Assembly (NCBI RefSeq): GCF_017832975.1
Contig: NZ_JAFIBI010000001.1
Location: forward strand, 496,001 to 560,000
Reading direction: 5' to 3'
Length of the DNA stretch: 64,000 bases
Source of the DNA: Arthrobacter sp. PvP023
GTDB lineage: Bacteria > Actinomycetota > Actinomycetes > Actinomycetales > Micrococcaceae
Of the stretch, positions 1 through 8,687 are shown piece by piece. Position 1 is the stretch's first letter, and each line of letters starts with the position of its first letter. The notes under the pieces were generated by a model. That model searched no databases and had not been told where the DNA came from. It was given only the letters and a program-made list of their open reading frames with translations. Position numbers and translations under genes: made by a program.

Positions 1-27
1 TGACGGGCGTCGGGTTGGGAGTTGCGG

Positions 28-723
28 CTATTGGCTAAGGATGGATTCGAGGGCGGCGCCTACGGCATGCAGGTGTTCCTGCATCGCGGCGCTGGCAGCG
101 ACGGCATTGCCGGATTCGATGGCGGCCAGGATCCGCTGGTGTTCCTGGTCGGAGGCGTGCTGCCGGTCGGCCACCATGTTGAGGGTTTCGGATTGGTGCG
201 CCAGGGCGTCGCGGATATCGGAGACCACGTTTTCGAACACCTGGTTGTGGCTGGCCCGGGCAATGGCTGCGTGGAAGCTGGAGTCGAGGGCCACCCAGGC
301 TTCGGGGTCGTCCTCGGCGGCCATGGCGGCCACGATTTCCCGCAGGCCTTCCAGTTCTTCGGCCGTCCGGCGTTCGGCGGCCAGGCCGGCGGCCGGGACT
401 TCGATGTGCGGGCGGGCCTCGGTGAGGTCCAGGGCCGAGTACTGACCTAGGACCAGGTCCTTGGCTACCCGGTTGGCCACCACAAACGTGCCGCGGCCGG
501 TCTTGGTGGTGGTGAGGCCGAGGGCGTTGCAGGAGCGCAGCGCTTCACGGACCACGGAACGGCTCACCCCGTACTGCTGGGAGAGCGTGGCTTCGGAGCT
601 CAGTTTGGCGCCGATCTCGAGCTTGCCGGACTCGATATCGGCGCGGAGGACGTTGAAGACGGCTTCGGCTGCGCTAAGGCGAGCGAGGGGCTGTCCTGCT
701 GTCCGGCTGTCTGACAGGTTCAC
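28..723 (-). CDS. GntR-family transcriptional regulator with FCD ligand-binding domain
   Basis: This 231-residue protein has a winged helix-turn-helix at about residues 20-85 (LSSEATLSQQYGVSRSVVRE region) followed by an all-helical FCD domain at about 95-220. Potential metal/ligand residues are visible in the segments DSSFHAAIA, HQSETLN and DQEHQR. FCD regulators bind DNA as dimers and respond to small carboxylates or sugar acids. The GTG start at 723 is the only reasonable start; its ribosome-binding site is weak. It is transcribed away from hipBA, so its target may lie upstream of the window. The effector cannot be told from sequence. Confidence 0.9.
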   Translation of the reverse strand: MNLSDSRTAGQPLARLSAAEAVFNVLRADIESGKLEIGAKLSSEATLSQQYGVSRSVVREALRSCNALGLTTTKTGRGTFVVANRVAKDLVLGQYSALDLTEARPHIEVPAAGLAAERRTAEELEGLREIVAAMAAEDDPEAWVALDSSFHAAIARASHNQVFENVVSDIRDALAHQSETLNMVADRQHASDQEHQRILAAIESGNAVAASAAMQEHLHAVGAALESILSQ

Positions 724-797
724 GCTTAAAATATGGCACGGGTCACACGGGGTGTCAACTGTGAATCGGACCGCCCCGGAACTGTAGATCGTTTATT

Positions 798-878
798 CGG
801 TACGTTCATTCCGATTCGTTCCTGTACAGGGGCGCCCCCCGCCCCTAGACTTGGATTTAGAAGTGAAACGGTACGTTC
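798..878. promoter_or_regulatory. Direct repeats CGGTACGTTC upstream of hipB, candidate HipB operator
   Basis: The 10-mer CGGTACGTTC occurs twice, at 798-807 and 869-878, about 71 bp apart, in the short region between the divergent gntR gene and hipB. HipB-type antitoxins usually bind repeated operator sites in their own promoter, so autoregulation is the natural reading. The second copy ends 21 bp before the chosen hipB start. This is inferred from position and repetition only. Confidence 0.4.
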
Positions 879-899
879 GTGCCTATCGGAAGGGTCTTA

Positions 900-1196
900 A
901 TGGCCGATATGTTCGCTGACCGGCTTGCGGCCGAAGTCAGGACCAGGCGCGCTGCGTTGCGGCTGACCCAGCACGACCTTGCCCACCTCGCCGGGGTATC
1001 CGAGCGCTTCGTCCGCTTCGTGGAACAGGGGAAGCGAAGTGTGCAGCTCGACTCGCTCCTGGCTTTGCTCGAGACTCTTGGCCTGGAGCTTCAGCTGACC
1101 ACGCGGACACGCCCCGCGGCCCGCGCCATTGACGGAGCCCGCCCATCCGCGGACGGCCCCGCTCCCACCAAGCCGGCGCCCGGGGACCGGTCATGA
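900..1196 (+). CDS. hipB: HipB-like antitoxin / XRE-family DNA-binding protein
   Basis: This is a 98-residue protein with a Cro/C1-type helix-turn-helix at about residues 10-65 (RLTQHDLAHLAGVSERFVRF, then a QGKR-type turn). It should repress its own operon and neutralise the adjacent HipA-like kinase. The ATG at 900 is preferred over an in-frame GTG at 879 because GGAAGGG at 888-894 gives a well-spaced ribosome-binding site and the upstream GTG lies against a promoter repeat. The C-terminal 25 residues are rich in Ala and Pro and probably disordered. The gene overlaps hipA by 4 bp (ATGA), indicating translational coupling. Confidence 0.85.
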   Translation: MADMFADRLAAEVRTRRAALRLTQHDLAHLAGVSERFVRFVEQGKRSVQLDSLLALLETLGLELQLTTRTRPAARAIDGARPSADGPAPTKPAPGDRS

Positions 1197-2422
1197 GGCG
1201 CCGGGTCGCCGATGTCTACAAGGCCGGCGTCCTGGCCGCCCGGCTGGAGCGGCACGACGGCGGCACCAGGTTCAGCTACCTGCCGGCGTACCTCGCGGCG
1301 GGAGGTCCCGCCGTCGCCAGTTCCCTGCCGCTAAGCACTGAGCCGGTGTTGTCCGCGGCGGGGGCCGCGCCGCCATACTTCACCGGGCTCCTGCCGGAGG
1401 GCAGGCGGCTGAATGCGCTGCGGCGATCTGTGAAGACCAGCGTGGACGACGAACTGTCGCTCCTGATTGCCGCCGGGGCCAACCCCGTGGGTGATGTGCA
1501 GATCGTGGGCCACGGTGAGCCGCTGGACCCGGACGAACACGCCGTCGAGCTTAACCCAAAGGCGCCGGTCGATTTCGACGCGCTGCTGGGGGACTCCGGG
1601 CTGATCGACCCCGTGGCGCTTGCCGGCGTGCAGGACAAGCTGTCCGCGGGGATGATCTCCATGCCCGTGGCCAGTGCCGGCCGGCGCTACATCCTCAAAC
1701 TCAATGCCCCGGAGTTCCCGCATGTGGTGGAGAACGAGCTGGTGATGTTCCGCTACGCCGCCAAGCTGCGGATTCCGCTGAGCAAGGTACGGCTGATCCG
1801 GGACGTCGAGGGTCGGCCGGGGCTCCTGGTGGAGCGGTTCGACCGGATCCCGCTGGCCGGCGGTGCACACGGCGCGGTGCAGCGGCTCGCTGTCGAGGAC
1901 GGTGCGCAGGTGCTGGGGCTGTATCCCGCGGACAAGTACAACGTGGCGTACGGGCAGGTGTGCCGCGCCCTGGCGGAGTACTGCGCGGCGCCGCTGCCGG
2001 CGCTGCGGAACCTGGCCATCCAGGCAGCGTTCGCCTGGCTGAGCGGGAACGGCGATCTCCACGCCAAGAATGTGTCGATGGTGCAGGAGCCGTCGGGGGA
2101 GTGGTCCATCGCGCCGGTCTACGACATCCCCTCCACAGTGGTTTACGGGGACAAAACGCTCGCCCTCACGCTGGACGGCAAACGGACCGGGATCTCGCGG
2201 AAGCATTTCCTGGGCTGGGCCGGCAGCCTGGGGCTGGCGGAACGCGCCGCCGCGCAGGTGCTGGAGCTGGGATTAAAGGCGTCAGGTCCGCTGGTGGCCG
2301 ACCTCGAAGCGGGTACGGCTTTTGCCGGAACGAACGACGACGGCGCCTCACCGTTTTCGTCGATGGTCACCAGGGCGTGGCTCAAGGAGCTCAAGCACCG
2401 GCGAAGGCTGCTGGAAGCGTAA
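1193..2422 (+). CDS. hipA: HipA-like serine/threonine kinase toxin
   Basis: This is a 409-residue HipA-family protein. The N-terminal subdomain (residues 5-110) carries PPYFTGLLPEGRRL. The regulatory loop GVQDKLSAG lies at 145-153, the catalytic loop GNGDLHAKN at 285-293 (Asp288, Asn293) and the DFG-equivalent VYD at 309-311, so the kinase looks intact. E. coli HipA phosphorylates glutamyl-tRNA synthetase; the target here is unknown. The ATG start overlaps the hipB stop, so the two are one operon. With hipB it forms a probable type II toxin-antitoxin module. Confidence 0.9.
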   Translation: MRRRVADVYKAGVLAARLERHDGGTRFSYLPAYLAAGGPAVASSLPLSTEPVLSAAGAAPPYFTGLLPEGRRLNALRRSVKTSVDDELSLLIAAGANPVGDVQIVGHGEPLDPDEHAVELNPKAPVDFDALLGDSGLIDPVALAGVQDKLSAGMISMPVASAGRRYILKLNAPEFPHVVENELVMFRYAAKLRIPLSKVRLIRDVEGRPGLLVERFDRIPLAGGAHGAVQRLAVEDGAQVLGLYPADKYNVAYGQVCRALAEYCAAPLPALRNLAIQAAFAWLSGNGDLHAKNVSMVQEPSGEWSIAPVYDIPSTVVYGDKTLALTLDGKRTGISRKHFLGWAGSLGLAERAAAQVLELGLKASGPLVADLEAGTAFAGTNDDGASPFSSMVTRAWLKELKHRRRLLEA

Positions 2423-2425
2423 GGC

Positions 2426-3043
2426 CTAGAGGTGCTGGATCCCGGCGCGCTGCATCGCGTCCCGGTAGATCTCGACGCTCTTGCTCAGCAGTTCTTCCTG
2501 CTTGTTCGCGGAAACGGCGAAGGCCCGGCCGCCCAGGGCGCTGGCCTTGTAGATCTTGATTCCGGAGTTCTTCAGGGACTGGTGGTACGTCTTCTCGAAG
2601 AGGGTAAGGAACGTCTGGGCGTCCGTGCCGTGGGCGATGATGGCCGAGACGCGCCTGTTGATCTTCAGGAACTGGCGGAAGGGGCGCAGGCCGTCCGTCT
2701 TTTCCTGGACGTTGAGGGCGGAGGGGAGATCGGGGTCCCGCACCCAGGGGTAGGCATTCCAGGGCATGACGTAGCGGGGGTCGAGTTCCACGATCTCGTA
2801 GATTGACGTGGCCCGCCGGGCTGCTTCATCGTCATTGAAGTGGGATACGAAGCCCGATTCGGTGCCTTTGCCCGGGCTGACATGGAGACTGACGATCCTG
2901 CATTCGTCCTCGTCATGGACGGGGTCAATGTACGGGACTATGGAGCCCGGCTTCTTTTCCATGAGTTCGTCGCAAAGCTGGGTTACAGCAGCGATGTTCG
3001 GTTCCTGCAGCAGGGCCTTTTTTTCGTCCCAGTCAATCGTCAC
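2426..3043 (-). CDS. Conserved hypothetical protein
   Basis: This is a soluble protein of 205 residues, mixed alpha/beta, with no signal peptide or membrane segment. Visible landmarks are DPRYVMPWNAYPW at about residue 90 and a lysine-rich second half. The PWNAYPW segment is faintly reminiscent of uracil-DNA-glycosylase-like proteins, but no catalytic motif can be assigned with confidence. The GTG start at 3043 has GGGAGAAATC upstream as a fair ribosome-binding site. It converges on hipA, with only 3 bp between the stops. Function unknown. Confidence 0.7.
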   Translation of the reverse strand: MTIDWDEKKALLQEPNIAAVTQLCDELMEKKPGSIVPYIDPVHDEDECRIVSLHVSPGKGTESGFVSHFNDDEAARRATSIYEIVELDPRYVMPWNAYPWVRDPDLPSALNVQEKTDGLRPFRQFLKINRRVSAIIAHGTDAQTFLTLFEKTYHQSLKNSGIKIYKASALGGRAFAVSANKQEELLSKSVEIYRDAMQRAGIQHL

Positions 3044-3834
3044 GATTTCTCCCTCAGCACACGGCGTCCAGAATCAGGCGTCTGGTCCCACTCTACGCTT
3101 TTGGCTGGGGTTGATGTTCTGCGGATTTCAGGAATCGGCAGAGGCGGCAACGCATCCGGGCTCCAAAGCAAGAGGCTCCCGACCTATTTCCTGCCGGACC
3201 GTGCGGGCGTACGCTTAAAGCGCCTGCAGGTAACCGTTCAGATAACGCGGGCCGTTCGGGACATGAGAATGTCCGGGCCGTCTCATAGCGAGATCGCGAA
3301 GGTACCTGCAGGTCTTTGCTGTTTAAGGGGCCTCCCGGTGGCGCTGCGACTCACTTCCTTTGCGCCTACCTGATGACCCCGGCAGCCTGGCCGAAGGCCT
3401 GCTTGGCTTCGGGACTTGTTGCTGCTTGATATGCCTCGACCAGCCTTTTCGTCCTGGCTTGGACGACGGGGTCTGACGCCATCGAGTATGCCTTTCTCGC
3501 TGCCGCACCCAGCCTCTCCGCATTCTTCCTAACGAATGCCCAGCATCTTGCCCGCCATACCTTTCTCCGTATCGATCTGTGATCTGCGAGGCGAGATTAG
3601 CACTGTGTGACAATGTGCCAATGAACACTGTGCTAGCCGGAGAGCCGGCCCTGCACGTCGACGGCGCTCAGTACCGTCGTCGAAGACTCCGTCCTCGGCT
3701 TGGCACACCAGATTCAGGCTCGGCGCGGACCGCAGGATGATTCCACCGAGGCCCTCGAAATACGGGATGGTGGGCAGCAGGCCGTCCACAAGGACTGACA
3801 GCGGCCGGTAGAACTAACAAACTTAGGGGAACAG
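3044..3834. other. Gene-poor stretch with possible coding remnants
   Basis: No convincing intact gene is visible in these 791 bases. Two minus-strand open frames exist (3529-3789 and the fragment ending at 3366), both of uncertain reality. Base composition is less GC-biased than in flanking genes, which suggests decayed or recently acquired DNA. The promoter of the exonuclease gene at 3835 should lie in its right end. Confidence 0.4.
3366..3593 (-). pseudogene. Possible remnant of a small hypothetical gene
   Basis: A minus-strand frame ending at a TAG at 3366 reads like real protein for about 55 residues (segments RKNAERLGAAARKAYS and EAYQAATSPEAKQAF), rich in Ala and Lys and helical. The frame is open for about 75 codons but has no credible start codon with a ribosome-binding site, so a 5'-truncated remnant is the simplest reading. 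The family is not recognised. Confidence 0.25.
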
Positions 3835-5055
3835 ATGAATGCAGGATTCGCAGTCGTCGACGTGGAGACGACCGGGCTCTTTCCTGGCAATCACCGCATT
3901 GCCGAGATCGCCGTAGTACACGTCGATCCAGATGGCACCGTCAGCAACCGCTGGGAGACGCTGGTGAATCCACAGCGCGACTTAGGCCCGCAGCACATCC
4001 ACGGCATTCGTGCTGCCGATATCCTGCATGCTCCCGTTTTCGGGGACATAGCCCACGACGTCATGGAGTTGTTGGCAGGCCGCGTGCTGGTCGCGCACAA
4101 CGTTCATTTCGACTACCGATTCGTCTCGCACGAGCTAGGGCGCGCCGGCCTCGAGCTGCCGTTCGAAGTCCATGATTGCCTGTGCACCATGAAACTGGCA
4201 CGCCGCTACCTGCCCGGAGCAGGGCGCTCGCTTAAGGACTGTTGCGACAGCTTTGGGCTCAACCTGGCGAACGCCCACAGTGCTGGTGACGATGCGGAGG
4301 CCGCTGCGCATGTGCTGGGCAACTATCTCCGCATGGACTCTGGCAACCCCGAGTGGTTCAGCGCCTTGGACCGGGCCTACTTTGCTTCGTGGCCTGCCGT
4401 GGAGCCGAAGCGCCGTCAGCCTGCCCTTCGCCGCCCGGCGCGTGAGCCGCAGACTCACTTCCTTGAGAGGCTGGTGAACCGGCTACCTGAGGTTGCAGGT
4501 CCGGATGAGCACAACGCCTATCTAGCAATGCTTGACCGCGCCCTTATGGATCGACAGATTTCCGTATCCGAGGCTGATGGCCTTGTGGCCCTCGCCGAAT
4601 CCCTGGACATCAGCAGGAGTACAGCTGAACAATTTCACATCAAGTACATGATTTCCATGCTCGCCGCAGCTTGGGACGACGGTGTGGTTACAGCTGAAGA
4701 GGAAGCTGACCTCCGAGTTGTTGGGAACCTGCTCGGCATCAGCCAAGAATCAATAACACGCGGGCTCGTGGCTCCAGTTGCGGGACAGAATGAGGAAACT
4801 GGTGGGGCAGTCCAGTCGCTGGTGCTCGGGGGCGGCGACAAGATCGTGCTCACTGGTGAGATGTCGCGAGATCGAAACGACATTGAGGCGGACCTCCGCG
4901 CGGCAGGGTATGTCCCGCATCCGGCGATCACGAAAGCGGTGAAACTGCTGGTCGCGGCAGATCCCGACAGTTTGTCAGGCAAAGCCAAGAAGGCGCGGAG
5001 CTACGGCATACCGGTAGTCGGCGAGCCCTATCTGACTACCCTGCTGCGCGGTTAG
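3835..5055 (+). CDS. DnaQ-like 3'-5' exonuclease fused to TerB-like and BRCT-like domains
   Basis: This is a 406-residue three-part protein. Residues 1-165 form a DEDDh exonuclease: VVDVETTG with Asp9 and Glu11, HFDYRF with Asp93, and HSAGDD with His148 and Asp153 in the H-x4-D spacing. Residues about 220-310 are helical and acidic and resemble a TerB/tellurite-resistance fold. Residues about 335-405 (GDKIVLTGEMSRDR to the C-terminus) have a BRCT-like pattern. Polymerase III epsilon-like domains of this type trim DNA or RNA ends; BRCT parts usually recruit to DNA-repair sites. It precedes a GIY-YIG-like gene by 9 bp, so the two probably form an operon. Confidence 0.85.
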   Translation: MNAGFAVVDVETTGLFPGNHRIAEIAVVHVDPDGTVSNRWETLVNPQRDLGPQHIHGIRAADILHAPVFGDIAHDVMELLAGRVLVAHNVHFDYRFVSHELGRAGLELPFEVHDCLCTMKLARRYLPGAGRSLKDCCDSFGLNLANAHSAGDDAEAAAHVLGNYLRMDSGNPEWFSALDRAYFASWPAVEPKRRQPALRRPAREPQTHFLERLVNRLPEVAGPDEHNAYLAMLDRALMDRQISVSEADGLVALAESLDISRSTAEQFHIKYMISMLAAAWDDGVVTAEEEADLRVVGNLLGISQESITRGLVAPVAGQNEETGGAVQSLVLGGGDKIVLTGEMSRDRNDIEADLRAAGYVPHPAITKAVKLLVAADPDSLSGKAKKARSYGIPVVGEPYLTTLLRG

Positions 5056-5064
5056 GGGATACGC

Positions 5065-5556
5065 GTGGATGAGTACGCCCTCAGGGCAGACGGCTTCACC
5101 GGCTTCCAGACGTTTGCGGAACTCGACGTAGACGACATCCCCCGGGCGCCCGGCATCTACGCGGTACTGAAGCCTCCAGGACACAGGCATGCGTTTCTCG
5201 AGGAAAGTGTCGGCGGCTGGTTCAAGCAGAAGAATCCCTCCATTCTTGAAGATGCGCTTGCCACTGAATGGGTGGACGGCGCAGTCGTCCTCTATATCGG
5301 CAAGGCTGGCGCGGGGAGCACCGGCAAGCGTGGGCTCCGGAAGCGGATACAGGAGTTCGCCGACTTTGGGCGTGGCAAGCCCGTAGGTCACTGGGGTGGC
5401 AGGCTTCTGTGGCAGCTCGCGGAATCGCAATCCCTGGTGATTGCCTGGAAGGTTGTCCCCGCAGAACAGGTGGACGCCATGGAGGCCCGCTATCATGCTA
5501 AATTCCGCAGTCTCTACGGCCGGCTTCCGTTCGCCAACCTCGTTCAGGCGCGCTGA
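5065..5556 (+). CDS. GIY-YIG-like domain protein (copy 1)
   Basis: This 163-residue protein has PGIYAVL at about residue 32 and VVLYIGKAG at about 75, matching the two halves of a GIY-YIG nuclease core. An Arg-rich segment (GKRGLRKRIQEF) and a C-terminal NLVQ tail follow. GIY-YIG domains cleave DNA with a conserved Arg and Glu; EARYHAKF near residue 140 could supply the Glu. The start is GTG at 5065, with AGGGGAT just upstream. It follows the exonuclease gene closely. A clear paralog lies at 8181-8687. Catalytic competence is not proven. Confidence 0.75.
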   Translation: MDEYALRADGFTGFQTFAELDVDDIPRAPGIYAVLKPPGHRHAFLEESVGGWFKQKNPSILEDALATEWVDGAVVLYIGKAGAGSTGKRGLRKRIQEFADFGRGKPVGHWGGRLLWQLAESQSLVIAWKVVPAEQVDAMEARYHAKFRSLYGRLPFANLVQAR

Positions 5557-5592
5557 GTAACGCGCGCGTCAGCCGGGTAACTCGCCGCTCCC

Positions 5593-6969
5593 TTACGCAG
5601 CAGCCGCAGCCCTTATCCTGACGCGCTTGAGCGCCTTGATCTGGTGCCGGAGTTCACAACGGCGGCGTGAGGCTGCTATTTCGGGAGGCGAATTTCCCGG
5701 CAACGGCGGGGCTGTGGACTGGTAGCCGTGCCCGGTGGGCGTTGTCAGTTGGAGCGTGTGCCGGGGTCCAGGCAGGGGACGGGAGCGCCAGTCGGGGGCT
5801 TCCTTGATGTGGTTGCAGGCTTCACAGAGCCCCGCCCCGTTGCCTTGAGTGGTGGTTCCGCCGCTGTGCCACGGCAGGACGTGATCCAGATGCCTGATCG
5901 GAGCGTCGCAAAATGGCGTGCGGCAGGTGTGGTCGCGGACCTGGATGAAGCGGCGCAGTCCTGACGGAAAGAGGCGTGCCCGGGAGTCCATCGCCACGAG
6001 ATCACCGCTGCCCGGGGCGGTGTAGAGCCGCCGCAGCCAAACGTTCAGGGAACGTCCGTGGCCCTGGCCTTGGGCAGCGACCTCCCGGGCCCACCCGGCG
6101 GGGACCACGCCGTAGCCCGAAAGCCGGGCCGGCTCGCTGTCGCCCTGGAACAGCGTGCGGTCCGTCATGACCAGCTGGATCTCGACCCCGCTGATTCCGC
6201 CTGCCGTTCCCGTGACGCGTTCCACCAGCGCATCGGCCATGAGCTGGCCGCGGGAACGGGCGTCTCCGTCGGATCGGAACTTGTCCGCCTGCCTGGTGAG
6301 GGCCGCGTGGACGGCCACGCCCTCGGCAACCGGGAGGAATGCCGTCACGTAGCACATGGTGTCCGGCGCGGGACGAAGACCGACATGGCGCTCCGCGGCA
6401 GCGTGGCTGGCGCGGTCCGTAACGGACCTCGGATCGCGCCGATAGGCGGCTGACCGCGCCGCTGCGACGACGGCGCGGTCGCCCGCCCCGCTGAACGCCC
6501 CGACGTCGGACGCCAACTCCTCGTCGACGGCGCTGCGGTCCGACGAGGACAGGCAGGCCGTCTCACGCACCAGAAGTGTTGCCCGCCATTCATTGAGCTG
6601 GCCCGTCTGCAGGCTGGCCAGGGTGTGCGGCATCTCGGTGACCAAAGCCTTCGCCAGTCCCAGGAGCCGGCCGCCTTTGGCCGGTGATTCGCGCCGGGCG
6701 AGGGCGATTTGCGCTGCGACGCCGGTGCCGAGCTCTTCGGCGGGGACCCCTGAGCGGGCCTGGTCACGGCGCTGGCTTATGTCAAAAGCAACCGCGATCC
6801 GGGCCTGCCGCGCGGCAGCAGCGGACTTCAGGTCCTCCAGCACCCGGAGCTCATCGATCCAACCGGCAGAATCACCGGCAACGGGCGCAACCGAGAGCAA
6901 ACGGGCCAGCTCCCTGACCACGTCCACCGCTGCCGCCGGGACCACCCCCGGGCCCTTATTGCCGTCCAT
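5593..6969 (-). CDS. HNH endonuclease with DUF222 domain
   Basis: This is a 458-residue protein. The long helical N-terminal DUF222 region (about residues 15-330) is followed by a zinc-stabilised HNH motif at about 350-395: CRTPFC, then HLDHVLPWHSGG, then LCEACNHIK. The layout is that of the actinobacterial 13E12-repeat family, which is multicopy in many genomes and often adjacent to mobile DNA. The cellular role is unknown; DNA nicking is predicted. The tail is rich in Arg and Ala. The start at 6969 is ATG. Confidence 0.88.
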   Translation of the reverse strand: MDGNKGPGVVPAAAVDVVRELARLLSVAPVAGDSAGWIDELRVLEDLKSAAAARQARIAVAFDISQRRDQARSGVPAEELGTGVAAQIALARRESPAKGGRLLGLAKALVTEMPHTLASLQTGQLNEWRATLLVRETACLSSSDRSAVDEELASDVGAFSGAGDRAVVAAARSAAYRRDPRSVTDRASHAAAERHVGLRPAPDTMCYVTAFLPVAEGVAVHAALTRQADKFRSDGDARSRGQLMADALVERVTGTAGGISGVEIQLVMTDRTLFQGDSEPARLSGYGVVPAGWAREVAAQGQGHGRSLNVWLRRLYTAPGSGDLVAMDSRARLFPSGLRRFIQVRDHTCRTPFCDAPIRHLDHVLPWHSGGTTTQGNGAGLCEACNHIKEAPDWRSRPLPGPRHTLQLTTPTGHGYQSTAPPLPGNSPPEIAASRRRCELRHQIKALKRVRIRAAAAA

Positions 6970-7058
6970 AAATCAACTTTGTCAGGGACCTACGACAAAA
7001 AGGCGGCCCCCGGAAACGAGCCATGCCGGCGGGCCGGATCGATAGGCCGGATGCATAA

Positions 7059-7086
7059 ACAGACCCCCGCCGGAGCGGGGGTCTGT
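7059..7086. terminator. Strong symmetric hairpin, bidirectional terminator
   Basis: The arms ACAGACCCCCGC and GCGGGGGTCTGT pair perfectly over 12 bp around a CGGA loop. It lies between two minus-strand genes, downstream of the SRPBCC gene that ends at 7118, and most likely ends that transcript. Confidence 0.75.
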
Positions 7087-7117
7087 TCGGCGATATGCCC
7101 AATCAGTGCTTATCTGT

Positions 7118-8020
7118 CTAGTGCTGGCCCAGGCCGCCTGCCGCAGGCGGAAGGCCGCCGTCGCGGTTTTCTTCGTCCCTGCGCTCGGCTGCGCTTCTCG
7201 TGTCGCTGTCCGCGGTCTCATCCGAGTCGCCTTCGAAATCGACCAGGCCGTTGGTCTGGTCGAACGGCTTGGCGATCCGGTCGTCGCTCAAGGCGGAACC
7301 GGAGCCGGATACCGTGCCGGCCGCTTCCGCGGGCTCCACATAGCCGGAAGCGTCGGTCGCCGGAACGGCTGTAACCGGGGTCCCGGAAACGGGAGCCGTG
7401 GTGCGGGTGGGCTCCGTGTCCTTGTCCCGCATGCTAGCGGCCACGCCTGCTGCCGCTGCCGCGGCGACTCCCACGCCCGCAGCGACCTTTCCGGAGACGC
7501 CGGCCTTGCCGGAATCGCCGCGTGAAGCCGCTGCCGCCTCCACTCCGGGAGTCCCCGGCGCGGCACCTTCGTTGACGGTCCCGCGCCAGGCGCCGCTTGC
7601 ATAGCCTTCATCCTCGATGAAGTCCTTGAACCTCTTCAGGTCCCCCTCAACCTGGCGGTCGACAACATGGAGCTTGTCCCCAATGGTCTCCACAATGCCT
7701 TCCGGCTGGTATTCGAGGGACAGCTGCACCGACGTCTGGCCTCCGCCCACGTCCTCGAAGGTCACGGTCCCCGCGTTGGTCGCGCCTTCCGTCGCGGCCC
7801 ACGCCACCTTGCGGTCCGGGACCTGCTCCAGGATCTTCGCCTCCCACTTCCGGCGGACGCCTGCGATTTCAGCCACCCATTCAAGGCGGTCGTCGCTGAG
7901 CTGCGTCACGCTCTTTACGCCACCCATGAAGTGCGGAAATTCCTCGAACTGGGTCCACTGGTTGTACGCCGTGCTTGCCGGGACGTTGACCAGAATGCGT
8001 TTCTCGACCTTCGTGCTCAT
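7118..8020 (-). CDS. SRPBCC-family (cyclase/dehydrase-like) protein with low-complexity tail
   Basis: The protein has 300 residues from the ATG at 8020, which is preceded by AAAGGAGACACC, an excellent ribosome-binding site; the longer frame to 8080 is unlikely. Residues 1-150 form a START/SRPBCC fold (VPASTAYNQWTQFEEFPHFM, WEAKILEQVPDRKVAW), a hydrophobic-cavity fold that binds lipids or small ligands. The rest is an Ala-rich stretch (about 170-210) and an acidic, Asp/Glu-rich tail, probably disordered. No substrate can be inferred. A strong terminator follows at 7059-7086. Confidence 0.85.
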   Translation of the reverse strand: MSTKVEKRILVNVPASTAYNQWTQFEEFPHFMGGVKSVTQLSDDRLEWVAEIAGVRRKWEAKILEQVPDRKVAWAATEGATNAGTVTFEDVGGGQTSVQLSLEYQPEGIVETIGDKLHVVDRQVEGDLKRFKDFIEDEGYASGAWRGTVNEGAAPGTPGVEAAAASRGDSGKAGVSGKVAAGVGVAAAAAAGVAASMRDKDTEPTRTTAPVSGTPVTAVPATDASGYVEPAEAAGTVSGSGSALSDDRIAKPFDQTNGLVDFEGDSDETADSDTRSAAERRDEENRDGGLPPAAGGLGQH

Positions 8021-8180
8021 GGTGTCTCCTTTGACTAGGACGGGTTGAACGTTGCATGGCGAAGTTGATGGTTTCGCCAACTAATCAGCATGCTTACTAT
8101 AACTTTGATGCCGGCATCCGGCTAGAGTTTCTTTGGCGGCCGCCGCCACTCCACGTGTTCACGAGCCAAGGACCCCCATC

Positions 8181-8687
8181 ATGCAGGTCACCAAACGGGC
8201 ACTCCGGGAAGCCGGTTTCGCCGGCTTCAGGACCTTCGCTGAAGTCGAGGTCAACCGGATCCCGCAGGCACCCGGGATCTTCGCCGTCCTCCAGCCCGAA
8301 GGATTCCAGCCGCACTTCCTGGCCAGGAGCACTGCCGGGGTGTTCAAGAAAAAGGACCCCTCGCTGTCTGCGGAAAAGCTCGCCGCCGAATGGGTGGACG
8401 GCGCGGAGGTCCTCTACGTTGGAAAGGCCGGACCGGGGAGCAAGGGCAACCGCGGCCTGCGCCGGCAGATCCAGGAATTCCTGGATTTTGGCAACGGTAA
8501 GCCGCCCGGTCACTGGGACGGGCGGCTCATCTGGCAACTCGCAGACGCCAAGTCACTGCTCCTCGCCTGGAAGGAGCTTCCCGCCGGCGGGCTGAATGAG
8601 GCTGAGGCCAAGTATCACGCAGACTTTCGCGAGGCGTACGGCCGCCTGCCCTACGCCAACCTGGTGCAGTCCCGCGTCAAGGGCTAG
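8181..8687 (+). CDS. GIY-YIG-like domain protein (copy 2)
   Basis: This 168-residue paralog of the protein at 5065-5556 aligns over its whole length. Shared blocks include PGIFAVL, EWVDGAEVLYVGKAGPGS, a QEFLDFGNGKPPGHW segment and a YGRLPYANLVQSR tail. The ATG at 8181 with AAGGA at 8168-8172 is the better start; an upstream in-frame start at 8133 lacks a ribosome-binding site. The two copies bracket the HNH gene and the SRPBCC gene. A nuclease or DNA-binding role is inferred from the GIY-YIG-like core only. Confidence 0.75.
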   Translation: MQVTKRALREAGFAGFRTFAEVEVNRIPQAPGIFAVLQPEGFQPHFLARSTAGVFKKKDPSLSAEKLAAEWVDGAEVLYVGKAGPGSKGNRGLRRQIQEFLDFGNGKPPGHWDGRLIWQLADAKSLLLAWKELPAGGLNEAEAKYHADFREAYGRLPYANLVQSRVKG

